Of a DNA stretch of 64,000 bases, positions 43,601-53,010 are shown one piece after another. A program made the translations under genes and the position numbers. This DNA is from Armatimonadota bacterium. GTDB lineage: Bacteria > Bacillota > Desulfotomaculia > Desulfotomaculales > Nap2-2B. The DNA lies in contig JAIMBK010000007.1 of the NCBI GenBank assembly GCA_023511535.1, positions 1 to 64,000 of the forward strand. The letters are read 5' to 3'. The notes below the pieces were generated by a model. It was given only the letters and a program-made list of their open reading frames with translations, was not told where the DNA came from and ran no database searches. Position 1 is the first letter of the stretch. Every line of letters starts with the position of its first letter.

Positions 43601-43648
43601 TCCGACGAACAACAAAGAAGTGCCGTGGAAGGTTTGTTTTTAAATTAA
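40622..43648 (+). CDS. hdrA: Heterodisulfide reductase subunit A-like, long tandem form (1008 aa)
   Basis: [55 protein letters not shown]; second HdrA half from [19 protein letters not shown]; C-terminal 2[4Fe-4S]. Confidence 0.93.
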   Translation: [1008 protein letters not shown]

Positions 43649-43649
43649 A

Positions 43650-43690
43650 ATTAAGCGAGGCAATCTTTTTTTTGGATTGCCTCGCTTAAT
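43650..43690. terminator. Bidirectional terminator between hdrA and metF (convergent)
   Basis: attaagcgaggcaatc-ttttttttg-gattgcctcgcttaat, 16-bp perfect stem. Confidence 0.92.
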
Positions 43691-43696
43691 GTCTTT

Positions 43697-44638
43697 TTAT
43701 TCAACTTTCGGCCGCGGGTGCAGACCGGCGCGCTGCACAATCTCCGGCACCACTTCTTCCCAGGCGATCGCCATGATATGTACGCCGTGTACGCCGGGAA
43801 TATGCTCGCGGATATACCTGATTTGCTCGATGCAGATTTCCACGCCTTCTTTTTTCGGATCCTCGGCCTTCTTCAACCGCTCCACGATCTCGTCGGGCAC
43901 GATCATGCCGGACACGCTGGTCTGCAGATACTTGGCGGCCCGCCAGCTTTTTAAGGGAGTGACTCCGGCCAGAATATACGCCCTTTCGTGGAGCCCCCGC
44001 TCCCGGACCATCTCCATAAACCGCTCGAAACGCTCCATGTCGTATATACACTGCGTCTGGATGAACTCAGCGCCAGCGTTAATTTTCTTCTCCAGACGCA
44101 TCACCCGGAACTCAAAGGGATCGGCAAAGGGATTGGCCACGGCGCCGATAAAGAAGCGGGGCTCGTGTTCCTTTATTTCCTCGCCGCAGAAAAACTTCTT
44201 CTCGTCCCGCATCCGCCGCATCAGATTGATCAACTGAATGGAATCAATATCGTAAACATTTTTAGCGGTCGGGTGGTTGCCGAATTTCTGATGGTCGCCG
44301 GAGAGGCAGAGCAGATTCCTGGCCCCCAGACTGTAAGCCCCGAGCAAATCACTCTGCATGGCGATGCGGTTCCGGTCCCGGCAGGTCATCTGCACAATCG
44401 GCTCGACGCCGCAGCTTAAAATGTGCACCGCCGCCGCTATGCTCGACAGGCGGACGATGGCCGTCTGGCAATCGGTAATATTGGTGGCGTCCACGTAATC
44501 TTTCAGCATCCGGGCGTGGTGTCTGATCCCGTCGGCGGAAGCGTGCTTGGGCGGACCGATTTCCGCCGTCACCACAAATTCGCCCCTGGCCAGCAGTCTT
44601 TCCAGTTTGCTTTCCGTTTTTACTTCCCGTTCAGGCAT
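43697..44638 (-). CDS. metF: Methylenetetrahydrofolate reductase
   Basis: FVVTAEIGPPKHASADGI...ATNITDCQTAIVRLSS...QMTCRDRNRIAMQSDLLGA, NLLCLSGDH, GAEFIQTQCIYDMERFE. Confidence 0.93.
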   Translation of the reverse strand: MPEREVKTESKLERLLARGEFVVTAEIGPPKHASADGIRHHARMLKDYVDATNITDCQTAIVRLSSIAAAVHILSCGVEPIVQMTCRDRNRIAMQSDLLGAYSLGARNLLCLSGDHQKFGNHPTAKNVYDIDSIQLINLMRRMRDEKKFFCGEEIKEHEPRFFIGAVANPFADPFEFRVMRLEKKINAGAEFIQTQCIYDMERFERFMEMVRERGLHERAYILAGVTPLKSWRAAKYLQTSVSGMIVPDEIVERLKKAEDPKKEGVEICIEQIRYIREHIPGVHGVHIMAIAWEEVVPEIVQRAGLHPRPKVE

Positions 44639-45305
44639 CGATAATCACATCCTCCCTGACCGCCCGGCGCGGCCCGCCGTCCCTGGCCGTGGACCAATCT
44701 TTCGGAGGCATGATCTCCATCAGCCGCTCGAGTTTGCCCAGCGCCTTCATCCGGTCGTAAATCAACTGCCAGGCGCAATCCACGTCCCTGGCGATCTCGC
44801 ATTTACCATCCTGCGAACCGCCGCAGGGGCCGTTTAAGATGCTCTTCGAACAGCGGATGACCGGGCAGATGCCGCCCGTTAAATGCAGGATGCAGTTTCC
44901 GCACAAACCGCAACGCTCCGCCCAAACTCCCTGTTCCAGGGAACCGCCGGCAAATTTTGTGTCCAGAGCGGGGACCACCCATTTATGCGGGTAACGCTCG
45001 GCAATGTACTGCACACCCACGCCGCAGGCCAGGGAAACCACGGCATCCACATCCCCAATCAGATTATCCAGAGGGAGCAGGTATTCCGGATCACACTGGC
45101 GCGTACAGGTGAAGGTAACCGTTTCCAATGGATTCCCTTCCAGCTGGCGCTTGATGCGCAGAGCGGAAGCCAGAAATTCAGTTTCCTTTTCCCCGCCGGC
45201 CAGGCAAACGGTAACACAGCCCGCGCAACCGACCAAAAGCACTTTTTGGCAATCGTTAATCAGGCGGGCAATCTCTTCCAGCGGCTTTTGCTGAGCGACG
45301 ATCAT
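44631..45305 (-). CDS. metV: Methylenetetrahydrofolate reductase C-terminal/zinc-type MetV
   Basis: KVLLVGCAGCVTVCLAGGEKE..., CGLCGNCILHLTGGICPVIRCSKSILNGPCGGSQDGKCEI. Confidence 0.9.
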   Translation of the reverse strand: MIVAQQKPLEEIARLINDCQKVLLVGCAGCVTVCLAGGEKETEFLASALRIKRQLEGNPLETVTFTCTRQCDPEYLLPLDNLIGDVDAVVSLACGVGVQYIAERYPHKWVVPALDTKFAGGSLEQGVWAERCGLCGNCILHLTGGICPVIRCSKSILNGPCGGSQDGKCEIARDVDCAWQLIYDRMKALGKLERLMEIMPPKDWSTARDGGPRRAVREDVIIDA

Positions 45306-45727
45306 TTCTCCTCACCCTTCCTTCGTAAAGGACTGGGGCCTAGTTTTTTAATCCTTTCGGTCATCTCGTTGGCAATTTCCGCAAAACGCGGCCCCATGGC
45401 TGCCGAAAGGTTAAAAAACTCCAGCCTTTCGCTTTCCAGACCAATTTCGGCGAGTACCTTTTTGACGTAATTAACCCTCTTTTTGGCCCGGTAATTGCCT
45501 TTCAAAAAATGGCAGTCCCCTTCCATGCATCCCGCCACGTACACTCCGTCGGCACCTTTTTCAAAAGCATCCAGGATCACCCGGTGGTCAATGGTACCGG
45601 AACAGGGCATTTCCACGATCCGGATATTTGGAGGATACTGCAATCTCATTGAACCGGCCAGGTCGGCCGCCGAATAGGCACAGTAATGGCAACAAAAAGC
45701 GACGATTTTTGGCTCAAATTCTTCCAC
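45302..45727 (-). CDS. mvhD: MvhD-family hydrogenase iron-sulfur subunit (Cys form)
   Basis: EPKIVAFCCHYCAYSAADLAGSMRLQYPPNIRIVEMPCSGTIDHRVILDAFEKGADGVYVAGCMEGDCHFLKGNYRAKKRV. Confidence 0.93.
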   Translation of the reverse strand: MEEFEPKIVAFCCHYCAYSAADLAGSMRLQYPPNIRIVEMPCSGTIDHRVILDAFEKGADGVYVAGCMEGDCHFLKGNYRAKKRVNYVKKVLAEIGLESERLEFFNLSAAMGPRFAEIANEMTERIKKLGPSPLRRKGEEK

Positions 45728-45732
45728 TTTAC

Positions 45733-48700
45733 TTATGACACCTCCTCAAACAACCCGTCGACCATCCGCATAAACATACGGTCGCTGAATCCCTGCAGAG
45801 TAATGGCCTTGTTCGGGCACTCGCCGGCACAGGTACCGCACCCCTGGCACAAAACGGGTTCGATTACCGCCACGTTGTCTTTAATCCGGGGCGCGTTAAA
45901 CGGACAGAGACGGACGCAGGTAAGGCAGGCCGCGCACTTTTCCGCTTCCACCACAGCCACCACGCCCTTTGATTCGAGCCGCTCTTTGCTCAAAACCGTA
46001 CAGGCCCTGCCGGCGGCCGCTTTGGCCTGGGTAATGCTTTCCTCGATTGTTTTCGGCCCGTGCGCAAGGCCGGCCATAAACACGCCTTCCGAGGCAAAAT
46101 CCACCGGGCGCAGCTTCATGTGCGCCTCCAGGAAGAAACCATCCTCGTTTAAGGGGAGCTTAAACAGCTGGCTTAACCGGGAGTTTCCTTCCGCCGGCAC
46201 AATCGCCGCCGCCAGGCCGACGAGGTCGGCCTCGATAACCAGGGGAATGTTTAGCACGTGATCTTTTACCGTAACTTTTAAAGTGTCCCCTTCGCCCTCC
46301 ACCACCGGTTTTTCTTCCTGCCGGTAGCGGACAAAAATAACTCCTTTCTGCCGGGCTTCCTGGTATAGCTCCTCGTAAAAACCATAGGTCCGGATGTCAC
46401 GGTAAAGCACGTAAACGTTAACGGCCGGGTTTATTTTCTTCAAATCCAGCGCTATTTTCATCGACCTGGTGCAGCAGACCCGGCTGCAGTATGCGCGTTC
46501 CTGATCGCGCGAACCAACGCACTGGATCAACACAACATTTTTCGCCCCGGTCACCCGCGGGTCGCCGGCCTCCAGGGCTTCTTCCAGCTCCAGCTGGGTA
46601 AAAACGCCCGGATGCTGCCCGTACAGGTATTCCCGGGGCCTGTATTCCGCCCCGCCGGTAGCCACGATCGTCACCCCGTGCCGTAATTCCTCGCCGGTGC
46701 TTAAGACGGTCACAAAATTGCCCAGGTAACCACTCACCGTTTTGATCTCGGCACCCGGGTAGGTGTCAATCCGGGGGTGCGCGCTTACTCTGGTGACCAG
46801 ATCTTCTACGGCGGCTTGAATATTTTCGTCTCTTAGCCCGTGTTTCATTCGCCGGGCGATGCCGCCTAACGTTTCCGATTTCTCCACCAGGTGGACGCGA
46901 TAACCCTGCTCCGCCAGGGAAAGGGCGCTGGTCATTCCGGCCACCCCACCTCCGATCACCAGGGCGGATTTTGTTACCTCAATCGCCACCTGTTTTACGG
47001 GACGAAGCAGAGCGGCTTTCGCCACGGCCATCCTCACCAGATCCATCGCCTTTTGCGTTGCTTTTTCAGGAACAAACATATGCACCCAGGAGCACTGATC
47101 GCGAATGTTGGCCATCTCAAATAAACTCCGGTTCAGGCCCGCCTCCCGGATGGTTTCTTGAAAAAGCGGGCGGTGCGTGCGCGGGCTGCAGGAAGCCACC
47201 ACTACCCGGTTCAGTCCGAGTTCCGCGATTTTCTCCCGGATGCGCAACTGCGTATCCTGAGAACAGGTATACAGATTATCTTCCGCGTAAACCACGTACG
47301 GCAGCTTCCTCGCCATTTCCACCACCGCCGGCACGTTTACCACGCCGCCGATGTTTATCCCGCAGTGGCAAACAAAGACACCGATCCGCGGCTCCTCCCC
47401 ATCAACCTCCCGCTCAGGGGGGAACTCTTTTTCGGAAACCAGTTCACCGCGCGCTTCGGCCAGCAGGCTTCCGGCGGCGCCGGCAGCGGCGCTGGCCTGC
47501 ATTACCGTCTCCGGAATATCCTTCGGACCGCTAAAGGCTCCGGCCACGTAAATGCCCGGCCGGTTGGTACCGACTCCTGTCAAGGGTAGCGGGGCGGCAA
47601 AACCGTAACGGTTTAACTCCAAACCTAAACGCCGGCCCAGTTCAACAACGCCCGCGGCCGGTTCCAGACCGATGGACAGCACCACCAGATCAAATTCTTC
47701 GGTGTTCACTGTCCCGTCCTCGTCAACGTAACGGACCAACACGTTTTTATCGTTAGTCTCTTCCAGGGCATAGATGCGCGAACGGATAAACCGGACACCG
47801 GCCTCATTTTTCGCCCGTTCGTAATATTTTTCAAAACCTTTCCCATACGTGCGCATATCCATAAAGAAGATTGCCGTGTCCAGGGGTTCCTTGCTATGTT
47901 CTTTGGCGATAATCGCTTCCTTGACGGCGTACATACAGCAAACCGAAGAACAGTAGCCGTGCTCCTCCCGGTAGTTCCGGGAGCCGACGCACTGAATCCA
48001 GGCAATCTTTTTCGGCTCTTTGTGGTCGTAAGGACGCACCAGGTGCCCCTGGTAAGGCCCCGAAGCGCTTAACATCCGTTCAAACTCCAGGCTGGTCAAA
48101 ACATTGGGGTATTTTCCATACCCGTAATATTTCAACAACGAAGCGTCGAATTTTTCAAAGCCGGGGCAGAGGACAAGCGCGCCCACCGTTAGCTCCAGCT
48201 CTTTTTCGGTCATCAGATGGTCGACGGCGCCGGCCTTGCAGGCCCGCACACACTCCATACACTCGGAGCAAACACCACAGTTCAGGCAGCGCTCCGCCTC
48301 CCGGCGGGCATCTTCGAAGGTATAACCCGGGCTAACTTCAGCAAAGCTTTTCGCCCGTTCAGCCGGCCTGGCGTGTTGAACCGCGGGCGCCGCACAGACC
48401 GGGATCTCCCCTTCCTTGAACCGGAAAGAAGCCACTTCTTCGTCAGGAACCTTAAAGGTGCGTCCTTCTCTTAAGTCCCGGCCGTTCAAATAACGGTCAA
48501 TGGACTCGGCCGCCCTTTTGCCGGCCGCAATTGCCTCCACCACCGTCTTCGGGCCGGTAACCGCATCCCCGCCGGCAAATACTCCGGACACGGCAGTGGC
48601 CAGCGTTTCCGGATCGGCCGCCAGCGTGCCGCCTTTCGTTTTTTCCAGGGAAATACCTTCCAGGCCGGGCTTCTGGCCGACGGCCAGAATTACTGTATCC

Positions 48701-50181
48701 ACTTCCAGGAAAAATTCGCTCCCGGGTACCGGTACGGGCCGCCGGCGCCCGCTTTCGTCCGGCTCGCCAAGTTCGTTTCGCAGGCACTCCAGGCTGACCA
48801 GCCTCCCATTTTCACCGTGGAAAGCCTTGGGGCTGGCCAGCATTAAAAACTCTACGCCTTCTTCTTTTGCTTCGGCGATTTCCTCGGGCAGGGCGGTAAT
48901 TTCCGCCTCCGTCCGCCGGTAAACAATCGTTACTTTTTCCGCGCCCAGCCTTAAGCAACTGCGGGCGCAATCCATGGCGGTGTTTCCGCCGCCGATTACC
49001 GCCACGCGTTTGCCAACCGTCACTTTCTCGCCCAGCGCTAATTTCCGCAGCAATTCCACCCCGTGGACGACGCCGTCCAAATCCTCGCCCGGAACGTTCA
49101 CGCTCGTGCCGCGGTGGGCGCCCACCGCGACAAATACCGCCTTGTAGCCATTCGCCAGCAGACCATCAACGGTAAAGTCCCGGCCCAGCCGCTGGTTGTA
49201 TTTTATTTCCACACCCAGCTTTTCCAAAAGACCCACTTCCAGGTCAACCCACTTTTTGGGCAGGCGGTATTCGGGGATACCCACCCGCAGCATCCCGCCG
49301 GCTACGGGCAGCGCTTCCAGAACGGTTACCCGGTAGCCCTTTTTGACCAGCTGGTAAGCGCAGGAGAGTCCTGCCGGTCCCGCACCGATCACGGCCACTT
49401 TTTCTTCCCGGGGAGCGGGAAGCGTGGGTAGCGGAATCTTCTCCGGATCACTGTAAACGTAATCCGCCGCCGCTCTTTTGAGCAGCATTATCTTCACCGG
49501 CTCATCCACCCGGCTGCGATAGCACTCCCTCTGGCACGGGTGCGTGCATACGCGGCCGCAAACAGCCGGGAAGGGATTATCCCGGTAAATCAATTCCCAG
49601 GCTTCCTTAAACTTACCCAGTTTGATCAGCTGGACGTAACCCTGGGCGTTGACTTGTGCCGGGCAGGCCGCCCGGCAAGGAGAAAGACCGCGCTTATCAA
49701 TGGCGAATGCGTTTGGAAAAGCCTGGGCGTAAAGTTTATAAGCCGCTTTTCGGCTGTCTAAGCCCTGGTTGAATTCATTTTCCACGGTCACCGGGCAGGC
49801 CTGGGCACATTCACCGCAACCCGTGCACTTCTCCAGGTCGATGTAACGGGCCCGCTGCCTTACCTTTACCTTAAAATTTCCCGGCTCACCGTCAACCGCC
49901 AGCACTTCTGCGTCCGGATAGGTTTTAATGTTTAAATGGCGGCCACATTCCACCAGCTTGGGGGAAAGAATACACATGGAACAGTCGTTGGTGGGAAAGG
50001 TTTTATCCAGCATGGGCATGGTGCCTCCGATCGCCGGCGAATTTTCGATCAGGTGCACGTAGTAACCCGCCTCGGCCAGATCTAAAGACGCCTGGATGCC
50101 CGCTATGCCGGCGCCCACCACCAGCACTGCCCCAACTTTTTCAGACACAGTCACCCCTCCCTTCACTTGAGCAAAGCTCAT
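45733..50181 (-). CDS. HdrA-like tandem flavoprotein with inserted GltD/NfnB-like NAD(P)H oxidoreductase domain (1482 aa)
   Basis: HdrA motifs ([55 protein letters not shown]), internal GltD-type segment ([18 protein letters not shown]...[15 protein letters not shown]...[28 protein letters not shown]...[22 protein letters not shown]), second HdrA half. Confidence 0.93.
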   Translation of the reverse strand: [1482 protein letters not shown]

Positions 50182-50194
50182 TTTCTTTTCTTGC

Positions 50195-51034
50195 TTAGTA
50201 TTCGGGCGGTAGTTTGTTCAACTGGGCTTTTGAGAAGACCGGCCCGTCTTTGCAGACAAATTTGTTCCCCACGTTGCACCGGCCGCACATTCCGATGCCG
50301 CACTTCATCCGGTTTTCCAGGGACAGAATAATCCGCTCCGGCGGGAAGCCCAGTTCTTCCAACACCGGAATAGTAAACCGGATCATTACCGGCGGGCCGC
50401 AGACTACGGCGTAGGCGTCAGCGGAGCTGGGCGCCACTTCTTTGGTCACTGCCGGCACAAAGCCCACCTTCTTCTGCCAGCCGTCGGCAGGGGCGTCAAT
50501 TGTGCAGATCAGGTTTATGTCGGAGCGCTTCTCCCACCCGGCTAACTCGTCTTTGTACAGCAGCAGGCCCGGATTGCGCGCCCCGTAAATAACGGTCAGC
50601 TCGCCGAAATCCCCCCGGTTGTCGGGATGTAGAATGTAAGTGGTCAGCGACCGCAGGGTGGTAAAGGCAAAACCGCCGCCGATAATCACCAGGTTTTTGC
50701 CTTTGAACTCCTCCAGCGGATAGCTGTTGCCCAGCGGCCCCCGCACCCCCAGAATGCTTCCTTCCGGCATCTCGTGCAGAGCACTGGTGACCACCCCCAC
50801 GCGGGCCACGGAAAATTTCAAAATGCCGGGCTCCGTAGGCGAAGAAGCCATCCCGAAAGGAGATTCCCCTTTGCCGAAAACGCAAACCTCCGCAAATTGC
50901 CCGGGTCTGTATACAAAAGCTTTTTCGTCCTCTTCCTTTAAAAACTGGAAAGTAAAGGAATGAATCAGGTTGTCGTCAGTCTCCACGACATGCCTGACCA
51001 GCTTTACCGGCGCCGGCACGTACGGATTTTTCAC
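50195..51034 (-). CDS. flxA: FAD/NAD(P)-binding oxidoreductase, FlxA/sulfhydrogenase gamma-like
   Basis: YRPGQFAEVCVFGKGESPFGMASSP, VRGPLGNSYP, IGGGFAFTTLRSLTTYIL, CGIGMCGRCNVGNKFVCKDGPVF. Confidence 0.85.
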   Translation of the reverse strand: MKNPYVPAPVKLVRHVVETDDNLIHSFTFQFLKEEDEKAFVYRPGQFAEVCVFGKGESPFGMASSPTEPGILKFSVARVGVVTSALHEMPEGSILGVRGPLGNSYPLEEFKGKNLVIIGGGFAFTTLRSLTTYILHPDNRGDFGELTVIYGARNPGLLLYKDELAGWEKRSDINLICTIDAPADGWQKKVGFVPAVTKEVAPSSADAYAVVCGPPVMIRFTIPVLEELGFPPERIILSLENRMKCGIGMCGRCNVGNKFVCKDGPVFSKAQLNKLPPEY

Positions 51035-52050
51035 TGCTGATCACCCCCGGCTTGACTGATCTGCTCGATTACCTGGCGGATGTCAAGATTCACCGGGCAG
51101 CTCAAAATACAGCGGCCGCACCCCACGCAGGCAATCGTCCCGTAGTTATCCACAAAGTACTTGAATTTATGCATGATTCGCTGCCGAAACCGTTCCTTAC
51201 CCGTCGGGCGGGGGTTGTGACCGGAGCCGTGGAGGGTAAAGAGCGGGAACATGCAGGCGTCCCAATTGCGGATCCGGCAGCCTTCCTTGCCGGCCGCCTC
51301 GTCGACGATGTCAAAACAGTGACACGTGGGACAGGTGTAAGTACAGGCAGCACATCCCAGGCATTTCTCGGCGAGCAGGGCCCAGATTGGATCGTCAAAA
51401 TTAACGTCCAGCCGGTACTTCAACCCTCCCAGGTCAACCAGGGTGGAGCAGACAGCGCTCTCTTTAACCGCCCGGGCGGCTTCCTGCGCTTCCTGGCCGG
51501 CGACAGGCAGTTCCATTCCAGAAAGCAATTCTTTGCCCCGCTCCGTTACCACCTCCACCAGGTATTGGTCACCGATGTCCACAAAGAGAAGATCCAGGCC
51601 TTCGGCGGAAAAGGGACCGCCGCTCAGGGAGGTGCAAAAACAGGTAGCCGCCGGCTGATTACACCCCAGTCCCACCAGGACGGTATTGTTTCTTCTGGTC
51701 AAGTAGTACGGGTCCACGTACTGATCTCCGTTAAAAACCTTGTCCAGCAAAAGAAAACTTTTGGCGTCGCAAGGTCTTACCCCGACGACGACTTTCTTGC
51801 TTTCGTCAACCTGCTCTGTTAATTGCACGCCGCCGGTTTCACAGCGATAGCAGAAGAGCTTCTCCGAACGGGGGAAAAGAATCTCTTTGGGCGGAATCCT
51901 GGAATTGGTATAATTCAGGACTGCCTGCTCGCCGGATCTGATTTGTTGAAAGCAAAAATAATCACCTTCTTTGACCGGAGCAAATACCTGGTAAGCCGGT
52001 ATTAATTTATTTAACCAGCTGGTTATCTGGTCCTTATTTAAAAGCAACAC
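51031..52050 (-). CDS. flxB: 4Fe-4S protein, FlxB/sulfhydrogenase beta-like
   Basis: VGVRPCDAKSFLLLDKVF, CLGCAACTYTCPTCHCFDI, CVGCGRCILSCPVNLDIRQVIEQI. Confidence 0.83.
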   Translation of the reverse strand: MLLLNKDQITSWLNKLIPAYQVFAPVKEGDYFCFQQIRSGEQAVLNYTNSRIPPKEILFPRSEKLFCYRCETGGVQLTEQVDESKKVVVGVRPCDAKSFLLLDKVFNGDQYVDPYYLTRRNNTVLVGLGCNQPAATCFCTSLSGGPFSAEGLDLLFVDIGDQYLVEVVTERGKELLSGMELPVAGQEAQEAARAVKESAVCSTLVDLGGLKYRLDVNFDDPIWALLAEKCLGCAACTYTCPTCHCFDIVDEAAGKEGCRIRNWDACMFPLFTLHGSGHNPRPTGKERFRQRIMHKFKYFVDNYGTIACVGCGRCILSCPVNLDIRQVIEQISQAGGDQQ

Positions 52051-52071
52051 CTCTTACCCTTCCCTCCTTAA

Positions 52072-53010
52072 CTAGGTTAAACTGATCGGAGCAGCCAGCG
52101 GAGGCTTTTCTTCCAGACTGACTCCGGCGGTATAACCAAACACCTCCTGAACGTCCTTCGTCATTTTACTGGTTAAAACATGTAAATTAATCCCCATCGG
52201 ACAGGCCCGGTCGCAGGCCCCGCAGTCCACACAGCGCCCGGCCAGGTGAATCACCCGGACGGCCTGGAAAAATACGTTGTCCTGAACATTTAAGGACGAT
52301 CTGCTGAGCCATTCGGGTACGGAGCAATCGGCAAAACATTCTTCGCAAAAGCACATGGGGCAGGCCTGCCGGCAGGCGTAGCAACGAATGCAACGGGACA
52401 ATTCGGCAAACAGGTAAGCCCGCTTTTCGGCCGGCGCCTTTGCTTCCCAATCCACTTCGCCGGCTTTGGATCTGGAGTCGGCTCCTTTGGCGGGAACCGG
52501 CTCACCCAGCAGGATGTCATATAACACCGGATTGGGGTGCGGACAGGTTAAACACGAATCGTGGAGCAATTGCTCCAGAAGGACGGTCTCCTGAAAATCC
52601 CTTCCTTTCAAACGAACCTGTCCGTCATTTACTTCCGCCTCCAGCAATTCCTTTCCCGCCAAAAGACGGTTTACTTTCCGGCGATCAATCATTCCCCGGC
52701 AGGGTACACCGATGATCACCAGCTTTTCGCGGTTAATCTGGTTTTCTTTGATCAGCTCCACGATCGAGCGACTGTCGCAACCCTTGGCCACCACGGCCAG
52801 CTTTTCCGGCCTCCGGCGTAAAAATACGGCCAGGTTGTTTTCGCAGCCGTAGCCCCAGACCAGGTTTTGCGCCTCGTGCGGCCGGCGGATAAAGCAGGGC
52901 GTGTTGCGCAAAGGAAGACTCCCGGCGGCAAACCCTACCACCAGCTCCACTTCTTTATCCCGCAAAAGCCTTTCGGCCGTTTCCTGAATCGCCCCCGTCA
53001 ATTCACGCAC
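52072..53010 (-). CDS. flxC: 4Fe-4S protein, FlxC-like
   Basis: VVAKGCDSRSIVELI, CIRCYACRQACPMCFCEECF, CVDCGACDRACPMGINLHVLTSKM. Confidence 0.8.
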   Translation of the reverse strand: MRELTGAIQETAERLLRDKEVELVVGFAAGSLPLRNTPCFIRRPHEAQNLVWGYGCENNLAVFLRRRPEKLAVVAKGCDSRSIVELIKENQINREKLVIIGVPCRGMIDRRKVNRLLAGKELLEAEVNDGQVRLKGRDFQETVLLEQLLHDSCLTCPHPNPVLYDILLGEPVPAKGADSRSKAGEVDWEAKAPAEKRAYLFAELSRCIRCYACRQACPMCFCEECFADCSVPEWLSRSSLNVQDNVFFQAVRVIHLAGRCVDCGACDRACPMGINLHVLTSKMTKDVQEVFGYTAGVSLEEKPPLAAPISLT

